In this document: one piece after another, positions 16,573-24,442 of the stretch
Layout: every line of letters starts with the position of its first letter
How positions within the stretch are numbered: position 1 is the first letter of the stretch
Position numbers and translations under genes: made by a program
Notes under the pieces: model-generated
Databases searched by the model: none
What the model saw: the letters and a program-made list of their open reading frames with translations, nothing else
Told to the model about the DNA's origin: nothing
From: Actinomycetospora corticicola
GTDB lineage: Bacteria; Actinomycetota; Actinomycetes; Mycobacteriales; Pseudonocardiaceae
DNA: 64,000 bases
Assembly (NCBI RefSeq): GCF_013409505.1
Contig: NZ_JACCBN010000001.1
Location: forward strand, 6,076,001-6,140,000
Reading direction: 5' to 3'

Positions 16573-17145
16573 ATGGCCAGCCCGAACCGGCCCGCCCGGC
16601 TCAACCGCACCCTGCTGCTGCTCGTGGCCGTCGTCCTGCTCGCCGCGGCGGCATTCACGCTACTCACCGCCTTCGGGGTGCTCGCCCTGGTCTCGGCCGA
16701 TCAGACGCTGACCCCGACCTCGCTGTCCCCGCCGACCTGGGTGTCCTACGTGACCATTCTGGTCGCGGTCGTGGTCGGGCTGCTCGCGCTGCGCTGGTTG
16801 CTCGCCCAGACCCAGCGCCGCGCCAAGACCGGCACCTGGCGTCTCGAGGCCGACCCCGCCTCGGGGGCGACCCGCATCGACGCCCAGGACGCCGTCGCCC
16901 CGCTGGTCGACGAGGTCGAGAACTACCCCGGCGTGCACCGCGCCTCCGCGCGCCTCGCCGGCACCGCCAGCCGTCCAATGCTCTACCTCACTGTCGGCAC
17001 CGAGGACGCCGCCGACATCACCGACGTCCGCCGCCGCATCGACACCGACGCCGTCCCCCGGCTCCGGCAGGCCCTCGACCTGTCCGCCCTGCCCGCCGAG
17101 GTCCTCTTCCGCCTCGACGATGCCCGCAGCGCCCGACTGTCCTAA
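16573..17145 (+). CDS. amaP: AmaP-like alkaline-shock membrane anchor
   Basis: A 190-residue protein with two N-terminal membrane helices (about residues 12-38 and 57-77) and a cytoplasmic domain with alternating strands (GTWRLEADPASGATRIDAQD ... VHRASARLAGTASRPMLYLT). AmaP proteins tether Asp23 to the membrane. ATG 16573 follows AGGAGAGCCC. It closes an eight-gene plus-strand run from 12744, mostly with overlaps, so all are probably one operon under the upstream sigma factor. Confidence 0.82.
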   Translation: MASPNRPARLNRTLLLLVAVVLLAAAAFTLLTAFGVLALVSADQTLTPTSLSPPTWVSYVTILVAVVVGLLALRWLLAQTQRRAKTGTWRLEADPASGATRIDAQDAVAPLVDEVENYPGVHRASARLAGTASRPMLYLTVGTEDAADITDVRRRIDTDAVPRLRQALDLSALPAEVLFRLDDARSARLS

Positions 17146-17279
17146 CCGCCCAGTTGCCACACTGATTCGGACCGCTCCCTGGGGTGGTCGCCCCGCCGAT
17201 CTGGCCTGCCCAAGCCTTTGCTCGGGTTGGCTGCCAGCACATCGAGCGAGCTGTCGATGCCGCTCACTAGCCTGAGCCG

Positions 17280-17831
17280 GTGGTCGAGTTCGACGAGGCG
17301 TTCGTGCTGTCCGAGTCGTTGCTCGCGGAGCCGTTGCCCGACCGTTGGCGTCACGTGCAGGCCGTCGCTAGCGAAGCCTCACGTCTTGGTGGCCTCGACG
17401 GTGTCGACGCCGAGGACCTGCGCGTCGCGGCGATCCTGCACGACATCGGCTACGCCCCGGCGATCGCGCACGAGCGCTTCCACCCGCTCGACGGCGCGCG
17501 CTTCCTCGCGCGCGAGGGCTGTTCGGACCGCGTGGTCGCACTCGTCGCCCGCCACTCCTGCGCCGTCGTCGAAGCGCAGCTCCGTCAGGTCGTTGGTGTC
17601 GAGTACTACGTCGACGAAGTCAGCCCGACACGTGATGCGCTCTGGTACTGCGACGCCACCACCGGTCCGCAGGGGCAACGGCTCACTGCTGACGAGCGCT
17701 GGGCCGAGATTCGTCACCGGTACGGCGCAGGCAACGTCGTCACGGCCTTTCTCGACCAGGCCGAACCCGAGCTGCGAGCAGCAGTCGACCGCACCCTGTC
17801 GAGGATGTCCACGGCCGGCATTCCGATCTAG
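17280..17831 (+). CDS. HD-domain phosphohydrolase-like protein
   Basis: A 183-residue protein with the HD metal motif: first His in RWRHVQAVA (about residue 24), the doublet in AILHDIGYAP (about residues 53-54), and a further His in ARHSCAVVEA. The fold hydrolyses nucleotides or phosphoesters; the substrate is unknown. It is convergent with the Nudix gene (4-base overlap of the ends) and sits beside the DUF5919 regulator. In my experience this trio recurs near actinomycete integrative elements, so the mobile core may start here. Confidence 0.85.
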   Translation: MVEFDEAFVLSESLLAEPLPDRWRHVQAVASEASRLGGLDGVDAEDLRVAAILHDIGYAPAIAHERFHPLDGARFLAREGCSDRVVALVARHSCAVVEAQLRQVVGVEYYVDEVSPTRDALWYCDATTGPQGQRLTADERWAEIRHRYGAGNVVTAFLDQAEPELRAAVDRTLSRMSTAGIPI

Positions 17832-18301
17832 TCGACGTGTGGGGCAGCGCCACGAACGCCGTCGTCGATCCGGCGTCGCATCCGCCCATCGATCGGCAGC
17901 TGCTCCAGCTCTGCCCGACTCACCCACCGCACGGTGCGGCTCTCGCCGCTCGAGCGCGGGCTGCCGCCGATCACACGAGCACGCAGGCAGATCGAGAACT
18001 CCTGCCGGACCTCGCCGTCGTCGTAAGCGATGACGTGGCGGGGATCGGAGTAGATGCCGACCACGCCCGCGACCTCGACCTCGATCCCCGTCTCCTCGCG
18101 GGTCTCGCGAACGGCAGCCTCGCGGACGGACTCGCCGAGCTCCTGCGCGCCACCAGGAAGCGCCCACTTGCCGTTATCCGTGCGCTCGATCAAGAGGACA
18201 CGGTCCTGGTCGTCGACGGCTACGACGGCGACGGCCACCACGAGGCTGTTCGGCGGAGGAGCGTCAGGGTCGTCGTAGTAGTCGGTCTTCGGCACGCTCA
18301 C
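17828..18301 (-). CDS. Nudix hydrolase
   Basis: A 157-residue Nudix enzyme. The catalytic box matches GX5EX7REUXEEXGU, reading GAQELGESVREAAVRETREE then TGI, at about residues 51-73, with all metal-binding glutamates present. It would cleave a nucleoside diphosphate linked to another group; the substrate is unknown. The pSAM2 entry-exclusion protein Pif carries a Nudix motif, so a role in element biology is possible but unproven. It lies four bases downstream of the DUF5919 gene, with which it probably forms an operon. Confidence 0.92.
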   Translation of the reverse strand: MSVPKTDYYDDPDAPPPNSLVVAVAVVAVDDQDRVLLIERTDNGKWALPGGAQELGESVREAAVRETREETGIEVEVAGVVGIYSDPRHVIAYDDGEVRQEFSICLRARVIGGSPRSSGESRTVRWVSRAELEQLPIDGRMRRRIDDGVRGAAPHVD

Positions 18302-18305
18302 AGGC

Positions 18306-19139
18306 CTACCACTTGGGAGGCGTGCCGCCCTCCCAGACGCGGTCGAAGCTGTCGGAGTAGGTGTCGAAGAGGTCGGTCGTTGCCGCGCGCATCAGGTGCA
18401 TCGCCGGCGCGTGCGGCGCAGGGGCTCCGAAGATGTGGGGATTGACGATCATCTGGTCGTCGTAGCGGTAGATCGAGTTGTAGAGCGTCGTCCCGTGGCA
18501 GCGAATCTCGATCCCCGGTTCACCTGCGAGCTTGCCGAAGAATGCGAGCGCATTCTTGATCTTCGCGCCGATCGCGCCCTTGCCGATGCCTTCGTCGAGG
18601 CTGCGGCGCGCGACCTCGCGGCTTGCGGGGTCTCCGAAGAGCAGCCGAATCTGCGCGCCGTCGGCTCCCTTGCGTCGGAGGGCAGGCAGGAGGCCCGGGT
18701 TCTCGGTCAGGAACATGCCGACGTAGACGAGGACGTCGATCCGCTCGCCGGCGTCGTCGAGCATCTGATCCCACAGCTCCCGCGGGATCGCGTTCCGGCT
18801 GGGGTAGATCGTGACCTGCACCGACCCGCCGTCGGGAACGCTCGTCCCCGGCGCGGCGGCCCGTTGAGCGGGGACCTGCATCAGCGTGCCGGCCGGCGCG
18901 AACATCTCCGCCACCGTGACCCCGGGGAACATCGCCTCGAGCACCTGGCAGTGGTGCGGGTAGGGGAGGCCCTTGAGTCCGCCCGCCTGCCAGCGGTGCA
19001 GTTGTGCGCGGCTCGGATAGGTACCGACGTACGACGAATCGATCTCGCGCGCCACGCGGTCGTACTGCAGGCAGAACGCGCGGTAGTTCTGCCAGTGCCG
19101 ATCCCGCAGGAGATCGCGCAGTTTCACGGCGGTGTCCAT
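18306..19139 (-). CDS. HTH / DUF5919-like regulator
   Basis: A 277-residue protein. The first 75 residues look like an XRE-type DNA-binding region (QNYRAFCLQYDRVAREID ... PSRAQLHRWQAGGLKGLPYP). The C-terminal part (IYPSRNAIPRELWDQMLDDA ... VYVGMFLTENPGLLPALRRK ... IRLLFGDP) matches what I know as DUF5919, a PLD-like sensor domain. ATG 19139 follows GAGGGG by eight bases; a longer frame upstream is out of character and rejected. It is divergent from the Xis-like gene across about 196 bases and probably controls that switch region. Confidence 0.8.
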   Translation of the reverse strand: MDTAVKLRDLLRDRHWQNYRAFCLQYDRVAREIDSSYVGTYPSRAQLHRWQAGGLKGLPYPHHCQVLEAMFPGVTVAEMFAPAGTLMQVPAQRAAAPGTSVPDGGSVQVTIYPSRNAIPRELWDQMLDDAGERIDVLVYVGMFLTENPGLLPALRRKGADGAQIRLLFGDPASREVARRSLDEGIGKGAIGAKIKNALAFFGKLAGEPGIEIRCHGTTLYNSIYRYDDQMIVNPHIFGAPAPHAPAMHLMRAATTDLFDTYSDSFDRVWEGGTPPKW

Positions 19140-19335
19140 CGCGCTGTTCCCCTCGCGCCGAAGATCCCGTTCGGAGCGTAGACGAGACGAAGACGCGACA
19201 GGGCGAAACAGACAAGTCCGAGGCGCGACATTCGCGCCGACGCGATGAGACGTGCCCTCCACCGACCGTCGTATCGCCCCGCTCAACTGGGGCGGACGAC
19301 GGCGCACCTCGCGCCATGGCGATCCAGGAGGAGCC

Positions 19336-19620
19336 ATGGGTGGCACTGCTCCCACACCCCGAACGACCACCGAGTCCACCGGACTCCTGATCACCGTCGA
19401 GGAGGTCGCTCGCCTCTGGTTCGGCGAGGTCGGAGACGGCGGCTCCGCAAGCACCAACTGCCAGCGCATCCGTCGGCTCATCCCCAGGACGCTGCCGGCG
19501 CGCCGCATCGGCAACCGCTGGTACGTCAGCCGCGCAGTCGCAGAAGCGTGGGCGGCCGGCTCCGACCCGGCGTCGGTCATGACCCACCCGGACACGCGCG
19601 CCGCAGCCGAGGGCGCCTGA
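19336..19620 (+). CDS. Excisionase-like small HTH protein
   Basis: A 94-residue protein with a MerR/Xis-type winged helix: GLLITVEEVARLWFGEVG, then QRIRRLIPRTLPARRIGNRW and YVSRAVAEAWAAG. Such proteins bend DNA to direct excision or act as small regulators. GGAGGAG directly precedes ATG 19336. The stop overlaps the next start in ATGA. Most excisionases of this type sit beside the integrase; here the integrase is 18 kb away, so a regulatory role is also possible. Confidence 0.7.
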   Translation: MGGTAPTPRTTTESTGLLITVEEVARLWFGEVGDGGSASTNCQRIRRLIPRTLPARRIGNRWYVSRAVAEAWAAGSDPASVMTHPDTRAAAEGA

Positions 19621-19835
19621 TGAGCGGCATCGGGCTGTTGATCCTCTTCGCGATCCTCGGCGCCTTCATCTGCGCGAAGACCCGCTCGCCGTCCGGTGCG
19701 GTGGTGTTCTCGCTGATCGCTCTCGTGCTGTTCATCGGCACGCCGGTCGGGCAGGCCGTGCCGGGAGCGGTCGGCAAGGTCATGTCGACCGTCGACCAGG
19801 CCACGACCCCGGCTCTCAACGGCGGCGAGCAGTGA
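19620..19835 (+). CDS. Two-helix small membrane protein (Spd-like candidate)
   Basis: A 71-residue protein with two hydrophobic segments (SGIGLLILFAILGAFICA and GAVVFSLIALVLFIG) separated by KTRSPS. It is coupled to the Xis-like gene by ATGA. Its twin, 65 residues, sits in the relic at 2650. Small hydrophobic Spd proteins help plasmid spread in streptomycetes; similarity here is only in size and hydrophobicity, so that role is a guess. Confidence 0.65.
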   Translation: MSGIGLLILFAILGAFICAKTRSPSGAVVFSLIALVLFIGTPVGQAVPGAVGKVMSTVDQATTPALNGGEQ

Positions 19836-20164
19836 CCGGCCGCCACGCGATCGTCGCGCTCAGGGCCGCGCGGGCCGTGCAGATGGAGGACGTCGCCTGC
19901 GGCGACGCGAGCGGTCGGCCCCTGGAGCTTGTCGCGGCCGCTCTCCCGGTCAAGGGCGCCTGCGGCGTCGCTGCGCGACCGGACGTCGTCCGGCCCTGGA
20001 CCGCGAGCCTCGGCGGCCCCGCGGCGCCCACGGCGCGGTGGAGGCGGCACGGCACCTCCACCCACGGCTCCGGGTCCGACCGGGGTCTTCCCGACGGCGG
20101 GTCCGGTCCGGTGGGGCGTCCTGGACCGGACCCGTCCACCACGAGCAGGAGGTGGCACCCATGA
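19832..20164 (+). CDS. Doubtful frame coupled to the membrane protein and cut by repeat B
   Basis: The GTG overlaps the preceding stop in GTGA. The first 36 or so codons show good bias and are conserved in the relic at 2861 (MTGR ... AARA ... EDVACGD.SG ... ELVAAAL). From codon 36 the frame runs into structured repeat B, and the remaining 74 codons are only the repeat read in one phase, ending beside the wbl start. I think the first part is the head of a gene truncated by the repeat, or a leader; the 110-residue product is unlikely to be real. Confidence 0.25.
   Translation: MTGRHAIVALRAARAVQMEDVACGDASGRPLELVAAALPVKGACGVAARPDVVRPWTASLGGPAAPTARWRRHGTSTHGSGSDRGLPDGGSGPVGRPGPDPSTTSRRWHP
19938..20064 (+). 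repeat. Structured repeat, copy B
   Basis: Same unit as copies A, C and D. GTCAAGGGC is at 19949-19957, followed by hairpins GTCGC-TGC-GCGAC and CCGGAC-GTC-GTCCGG, then GCCCTGGAC closing the stem, then GGTGGAGG...CCTCCACC ending near 20062. It lies about 97 bases upstream of the intact wbl gene and would be in its 5' untranslated region. Confidence 0.82.
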
Positions 20165-20592
20165 CCAGCGACTGGCGCACGAGCGCCGCGTGTCGAGACA
20201 CCGACCCCGAGCTGTTCTTCCCGGCCGCGAACACCGGCCCGGCCTGGGCAGCGCAGGTCGCCGCAGCGAAGGCCGTGTGCCGTCGCTGCCCCGTGATCGA
20301 GCAGTGCCGGACGTTCGCCGTGGACGGGCTGCGCTACGGCGTGGCCGGCGGACTGACCGAACAGGAGCGGGTCACGCACCGCCGCTCGCGCACGACCTCC
20401 GGCCGGAGAGGCACGCGGTCTCGACGGCTGGACCAGGTGCGCGACGACCGGCTCACGGGTCGGCGGCTGTTGGAGGAGGGCGTCCGCCCGCGCGACGTCG
20501 CGACCCGCTGCGGGGTGAGCGAACGGACCGCCCTGCGCTGGGCCGCGGCGCTGCGTCAGGAGCTGGATGCGCAGGCGGAGCGGGTGTCATGA
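20161..20592 (+). CDS. Wbl (WhiB-like) iron-sulfur regulator with C-terminal HTH
   Basis: A 143-residue Wbl protein. The four cluster cysteines are Cys11, Cys40, Cys43 and Cys49 (C-x2-C-x5-C in VCRRCPVIEQC). The usual G-V/I-W-G-G turn appears as GVAGG, so the Trp is replaced by Ala. The C-terminal extension holds a predicted helix-turn-helix (RPRDVATRCGVSERTALRW), not usual in short Wbl proteins. AGGAGG precedes the ATG. The stop overlaps the next start in ATGA. It probably regulates the transfer genes downstream; structured repeat B lies in its presumed leader. Confidence 0.9.
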   Translation: MTSDWRTSAACRDTDPELFFPAANTGPAWAAQVAAAKAVCRRCPVIEQCRTFAVDGLRYGVAGGLTEQERVTHRRSRTTSGRRGTRSRRLDQVRDDRLTGRRLLEEGVRPRDVATRCGVSERTALRWAAALRQELDAQAERVS

Positions 20593-20987
20593 GCTCGCGA
20601 GTGGCCGGCCTCATGACCGAGCAGTGGGGGTGGCAGCCGACCGCCTGGCTGGAGGACGGTCTGCCGACCTGGCGATGGCGGTTCGCCCCGCGTGGGCTGA
20701 TGACGCGCCGTCAGATGCGGAGCGCTGGACTCGCTCCAGGAGGCCGGCCACCGGTGGCGCGCGTCGTCTGCCGGCGGGGCCGTCGGTGGGCTGCGCTGTG
20801 GGACGGCAGCGAGCTCGTGGCAAAGCGGACTCCTTCGGCGGCGCAGCTCGACGCGGTGCGCCGTGCTCTGGCTGCTCGCCGCTGGTGCGGGAGATGTGAA
20901 CAGGACGTCGGCTATTGCATCCAGGTCTCGCTCGGGCTGTGCGTGGACTGCCATGCAGCTGGTCGCGGCGGTGGCGGCCGTGGGTGA
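20589..20987 (+). CDS. RRQRL-motif zinc-binding protein
   Basis: A 132-residue protein with RFAPRGLMTRRQMRSAGLAPGG near residues 32-52, the element from which the RRQRL family takes its name, and a C-terminal zinc ribbon CGRCEQDVGYC plus CVDC. The family is known from actinomycete mobile elements; its molecular role is not known to me. It is coupled to the wbl gene by ATGA and probably cotranscribed with the transfer operon. Confidence 0.8.
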   Translation: MSSRVAGLMTEQWGWQPTAWLEDGLPTWRWRFAPRGLMTRRQMRSAGLAPGGRPPVARVVCRRGRRWAALWDGSELVAKRTPSAAQLDAVRRALAARRWCGRCEQDVGYCIQVSLGLCVDCHAAGRGGGGRG

Positions 20988-21381
20988 GCCGAGGCAGGTG
21001 CGTCCGGCGGTCGCAGCGGCTGAGAACGCGACCCACTGGTGGCGCACTGCGGTCGCCGCACAACGGGCGCTCCGGGCGGAGGCGCTCGAGCACGCCGACT
21101 TCTACGACCTCACGGCTGAGGCGGTCGGGACGTTGCGCTCGATCGAGGAGCTCGCCGAGCTCCTCGCTCGTCAGGTCGGTGGCTACGGCAGCGGGCGGGT
21201 GCTGCGCGACGACGCCGGGTGCGACCCGGCCGCGCGACTCGTACGCGCGGTCGCCGACGTCGCCTCTCTGCGGATCGCGGTCACTTCTGCGCTGGCCGAG
21301 GGCGAGCGCTTCTGGTCGTCCATCGGCCACATCGGTCTCGAGATCGACCCCACTTCCGGTCCTGAGGAGGGACGGCCATGA
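20953..21381 (+). CDS. Hypothetical transfer-operon protein
   Basis: A helical protein of about 142 residues from ATG 20953, or 133 from GTG 20980, which would avoid most of the overlap with the RRQRL gene. It contains AENATHWWRTAVAAQRALRA and ARLVRAVADVASLRIAV but no motif I recognise. It overlaps the start of the VirD4-like gene in ATGA, so it belongs to the same operon. Confidence 0.65.
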   Translation: MQLVAAVAAVGEPRQVRPAVAAAENATHWWRTAVAAQRALRAEALEHADFYDLTAEAVGTLRSIEELAELLARQVGGYGSGRVLRDDAGCDPAARLVRAVADVASLRIAVTSALAEGERFWSSIGHIGLEIDPTSGPEEGRP

Positions 21382-23375
21382 ATACGGCAAGTCTGGTCCT
21401 GCTCGTCCCGCTGGCCCTCGCGGCCTGGGTCGCGTTCCGGCGCGGTGCCCGCCGGCCCGCCGCTCTGTTGGGCGCTGCCGCCGCGCTGCCCGGTTACGCG
21501 TTCCTGACTTCGCTGACCTGGCCTTTCGTGCTCCTGCTCATGGGCCTCGGTGGGCTGCTGGCGTGGCAGCGGCTCGCGCGGACGTCGTCGATCGTGTCGC
21601 GCTGGTCGGGTCGGAGCCGCCGCAAGGCTGGCGTCGCCTCGAGCGTGGACATCGCCCGCCGGGCGGGTGCGGTCGCGATGCTGGCGATGGCGGCGAAGGT
21701 CCGGCCGTCGCTGGCCGGGCTATCCCGGTGGGAGCGCTGCCGGGTCCCGGTCGCGCAGGTCGCGGTAGAGCTGGTTCGGGTCGGGGTGCAGCGGGTCTGG
21801 TCCTCGGTCGAGGACGTCGTGCTGATTTTCGGCGGGCCTCGGACCGGCAAGACGGGCTGGCTCGCTGGCCGGGTGATCGACGCGCCGGGTGCTGCGGTGG
21901 TGACCTCGACGCGTACCGACCTGCTCGAGTTGTGCGCGCCGCTGCGACCGGGCCCGGTCTACGTGTTCAACGCGGTTGGGCTCGGTGATCGAGAGACGAC
22001 GCTGCCGTTCGACCCGCTGGTTGGGTGCGAGGACCCAGTCACCGCGGTCGAGCGGGCGACCGACATGGTCGCCGCCACCAGCCGTGGCTCGGCGTCGGGT
22101 GATGCGGAGCGGTGGGATTCCCAGGCCCGCCGGGTGCTGGCGGCGCTGCTGCACGCCGCCGCGTTGGGTCAGGCGTCGATGTGGCAGGTGCTGGAGTGGG
22201 TCGCCGACAACGACCAGGCCGCTCACGAGGTCCCCGCCCTGCTGCGCCGTTCGCAGGTGCAGGCCTTCGAGCGGGACGCCTCGCAGTTCATCACCACCAA
22301 CGACCGCACCCGCACGTCGATCACCAACTCGATCATGCCCGCCCTCGGGTGGCTCAATCACCCGGCCGCCGCGGCCGCGGCGCAGCCGGGGGCGTCATTC
22401 GATGTCGCCGAGCTGCTCGATCAGAAGGCCACCGTCTTCTTGCTGGGGGCGGAGGAGGCGAACACCGGGGCGCTGGTGTGCGCGCTGACCGGGCACATCG
22501 CTCGTGAGGCCCGCCGGCTGGCGAAGGGCGGGCGGCTGGATCCGCCGCTGACGTTGGCGTTGGACGAGGCGGCGTTGATCTCGCCGGTGCCGCTGGAGAA
22601 CTGGTCGGCGGACATGGGCGGTCGCGGGGTCACGATCGTCGCGGCGTTCCAGTCTCGGGCCCAGTTGCTCGACCGGTACGGCCCGCACAAGACCGCGACG
22701 ATCCTGAACAACACCGCCTCGGTGATGCTCTTCGGCGGCACGCGAGATCGCGACGATCTGCAGTTCTGGTCGACCCTGGCTGGGGAGCGCGACGAGCGGA
22801 TCACCACCACCGACCTGCACGGTCGCGTCGCGTCCCGCACGGTGCGCAAGGTGCCGGTGTTCTCCCCGGCGCAGATCGCGAACCTCGCCCCGGCGCGGGC
22901 GATCGTGTTCCGCCGCGGCATCGACCCCGTCCTCGGCCGCGCGCGCATGGCGTGGCGGCGCCGAGACGTCCGTGCCACTTCGGCCGGCTACCCGGCCGCG
23001 GCCGCCGCGCGGGGTGTGCGGGCTCGGCTGCTGTACACGCGGCTGGTCACCGTCGGTCGAGCTGCGGCGGCGGCGAGCGCGGCGAAAGCCGGGTTCGCGA
23101 CGGCGGGTCGGGTCTTGTCGTCAGCGTCGGTTGCCCGTGAACGGCTGCGGTTCTGGTGGGGACGACTGCGGCCGACGGCGTGGACCCGTCGTCGAGAAGA
23201 GCGCACCCAGGCCCAGCGCCAGAAGCTCGGCCTCGACCGGTCCTGGCGGCGCCCGGAGGGTGAGCCGCGGGTCAGCGACGCGCTGCGTGTGCCCTCGCAG
23301 CGCCTGGTCGTCGAGCTCGATCCCGCACCTGACGACGCTCGCGACGACGAGCCGGTCGGCGGGGGCGAGCGATGA
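21378..23375 (+). CDS. VirD4/TraG-type coupling ATPase
   Basis: A 665-residue protein with two N-terminal membrane helices (about residues 5-20 and 35-62) and a RecA-like ATPase domain. Walker A is GGPRTGKTGW near residues 152-161 and Walker B is LTLALDEAALI near 390-400; the TraG-like region (VTIVAAFQSRAQLLDRYG ... ILNNTASVMLFGGTRD) follows. Coupling proteins deliver relaxase-bound single-stranded DNA to a secretion channel. Classical AICEs use an FtsK/TraB double-strand pump instead, so this points to a relaxase-dependent element. The partner relaxase is encoded at 26308. Confidence 0.88.
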   Translation: MNTASLVLLVPLALAAWVAFRRGARRPAALLGAAAALPGYAFLTSLTWPFVLLLMGLGGLLAWQRLARTSSIVSRWSGRSRRKAGVASSVDIARRAGAVAMLAMAAKVRPSLAGLSRWERCRVPVAQVAVELVRVGVQRVWSSVEDVVLIFGGPRTGKTGWLAGRVIDAPGAAVVTSTRTDLLELCAPLRPGPVYVFNAVGLGDRETTLPFDPLVGCEDPVTAVERATDMVAATSRGSASGDAERWDSQARRVLAALLHAAALGQASMWQVLEWVADNDQAAHEVPALLRRSQVQAFERDASQFITTNDRTRTSITNSIMPALGWLNHPAAAAAAQPGASFDVAELLDQKATVFLLGAEEANTGALVCALTGHIAREARRLAKGGRLDPPLTLALDEAALISPVPLENWSADMGGRGVTIVAAFQSRAQLLDRYGPHKTATILNNTASVMLFGGTRDRDDLQFWSTLAGERDERITTTDLHGRVASRTVRKVPVFSPAQIANLAPARAIVFRRGIDPVLGRARMAWRRRDVRATSAGYPAAAAARGVRARLLYTRLVTVGRAAAAASAAKAGFATAGRVLSSASVARERLRFWWGRLRPTAWTRRREERTQAQRQKLGLDRSWRRPEGEPRVSDALRVPSQRLVVELDPAPDDARDDEPVGGGER

Positions 23376-24442
23376 ACCTCGCCGAGGCGTTCGCGACCTG
23401 GCAGGCCTGGAACGAGCGCAACGTCCTCGAACAAGCGCTGCGCCGCGCCGAAGCGGTCGGCCGCAACGAGGACACCCAGCAACTGCGCGACAGCCTCGCC
23501 GACGACGCGGACGCGCCGTCGGCCCTCGAGGCGCTGGCCGCGCAGCACGAACTCGCCGAGCGATTGGGCAGGTGGCGGTGGCACACCATCACCGTCGCGC
23601 GGGAGCAGGGCGCCACCTGGCGAGATGTCGCAGCCGTCACCGGCTCCGACCCGGTCGCCGCGCAGCAGGCCTACCGCGACCGCGTGGCGCAGGCACAGCG
23701 CGCCGCGGCCGAGCTCGACATCCCTTTCCGCGACGCCGAGCGCTACCGCGCTGCTGGCCGCGAGGACACCGACTTGCGCGCCGACTCGCGCGCGGCGACC
23801 TCCGAGGAGAACCCCGCCATGACATACCCAGACGACCTGCGGGTCGAGCACATCAGCGGTCCCGACCAGCTCGACGACGGCCCCGTCGTCGGCGAGATCG
23901 CCCTGCCGGGCGGCCTGCCACTGGACGAGGACGACGACGACCAGAGGTGGGAAGAGGCCTTCGAGATCGCCGACCGCGACGGCTACGTCGTCTTCGACCC
24001 CACCGCCCCGGGCGGCTTCCGACCCCTCACTGCCGACGAGCGCAACGAACTCACCGCGGCCGCCGAGCCGACCCGCAGCCCCGAGGGACAGCCCGACCAT
24101 GCGGCGTACTGGAACTCGCCGGAGGGCCAGGCCCGCGTCCGGGACTGGGCCGTCGAGACAGAGGCCCCGGAGAAGGCACTCGAAGCCGGTCCGCGCGATG
24201 ACCCGGACGAGCTCGAGCAGCGACTCGACGACCTGCGGGTGCGGCTCAGCGGTTACACGTGGCGCGAGGGCATCGACCGCGACGAGGCCCTCGTCGACCG
24301 CCGGGAGCAGCTCGGCCGCTGGTACGCCGACGACCAGGCCGAGCAAGACACGGACACTGAGCTTGACGACGACGCATCGCAGGACGCCTTGCCGTCGGGT
24401 TGGCAGATCGAGTGCGGACCCGATGTCGGGAAGTCGTCGTGA
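23372..24442 (+). CDS. Hypothetical acidic transfer-operon protein
   Basis: A 356-residue, very acidic protein (runs such as DEDDDD and TDTELDDDAS). The N-terminal 110 residues are helical and include a possible helix-turn-helix (ATWRDVAAVTGSDPVAAQQA). A central part reads DRDGYVVFDPTAPGGFRPLT. It is coupled to the VirD4-like gene by ATGA and to the next by GTGA. The function is unknown; an accessory DNA-processing role is only suggested by position. Confidence 0.75.
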   Translation: MNLAEAFATWQAWNERNVLEQALRRAEAVGRNEDTQQLRDSLADDADAPSALEALAAQHELAERLGRWRWHTITVAREQGATWRDVAAVTGSDPVAAQQAYRDRVAQAQRAAAELDIPFRDAERYRAAGREDTDLRADSRAATSEENPAMTYPDDLRVEHISGPDQLDDGPVVGEIALPGGLPLDEDDDDQRWEEAFEIADRDGYVVFDPTAPGGFRPLTADERNELTAAAEPTRSPEGQPDHAAYWNSPEGQARVRDWAVETEAPEKALEAGPRDDPDELEQRLDDLRVRLSGYTWREGIDRDEALVDRREQLGRWYADDQAEQDTDTELDDDASQDALPSGWQIECGPDVGKSS

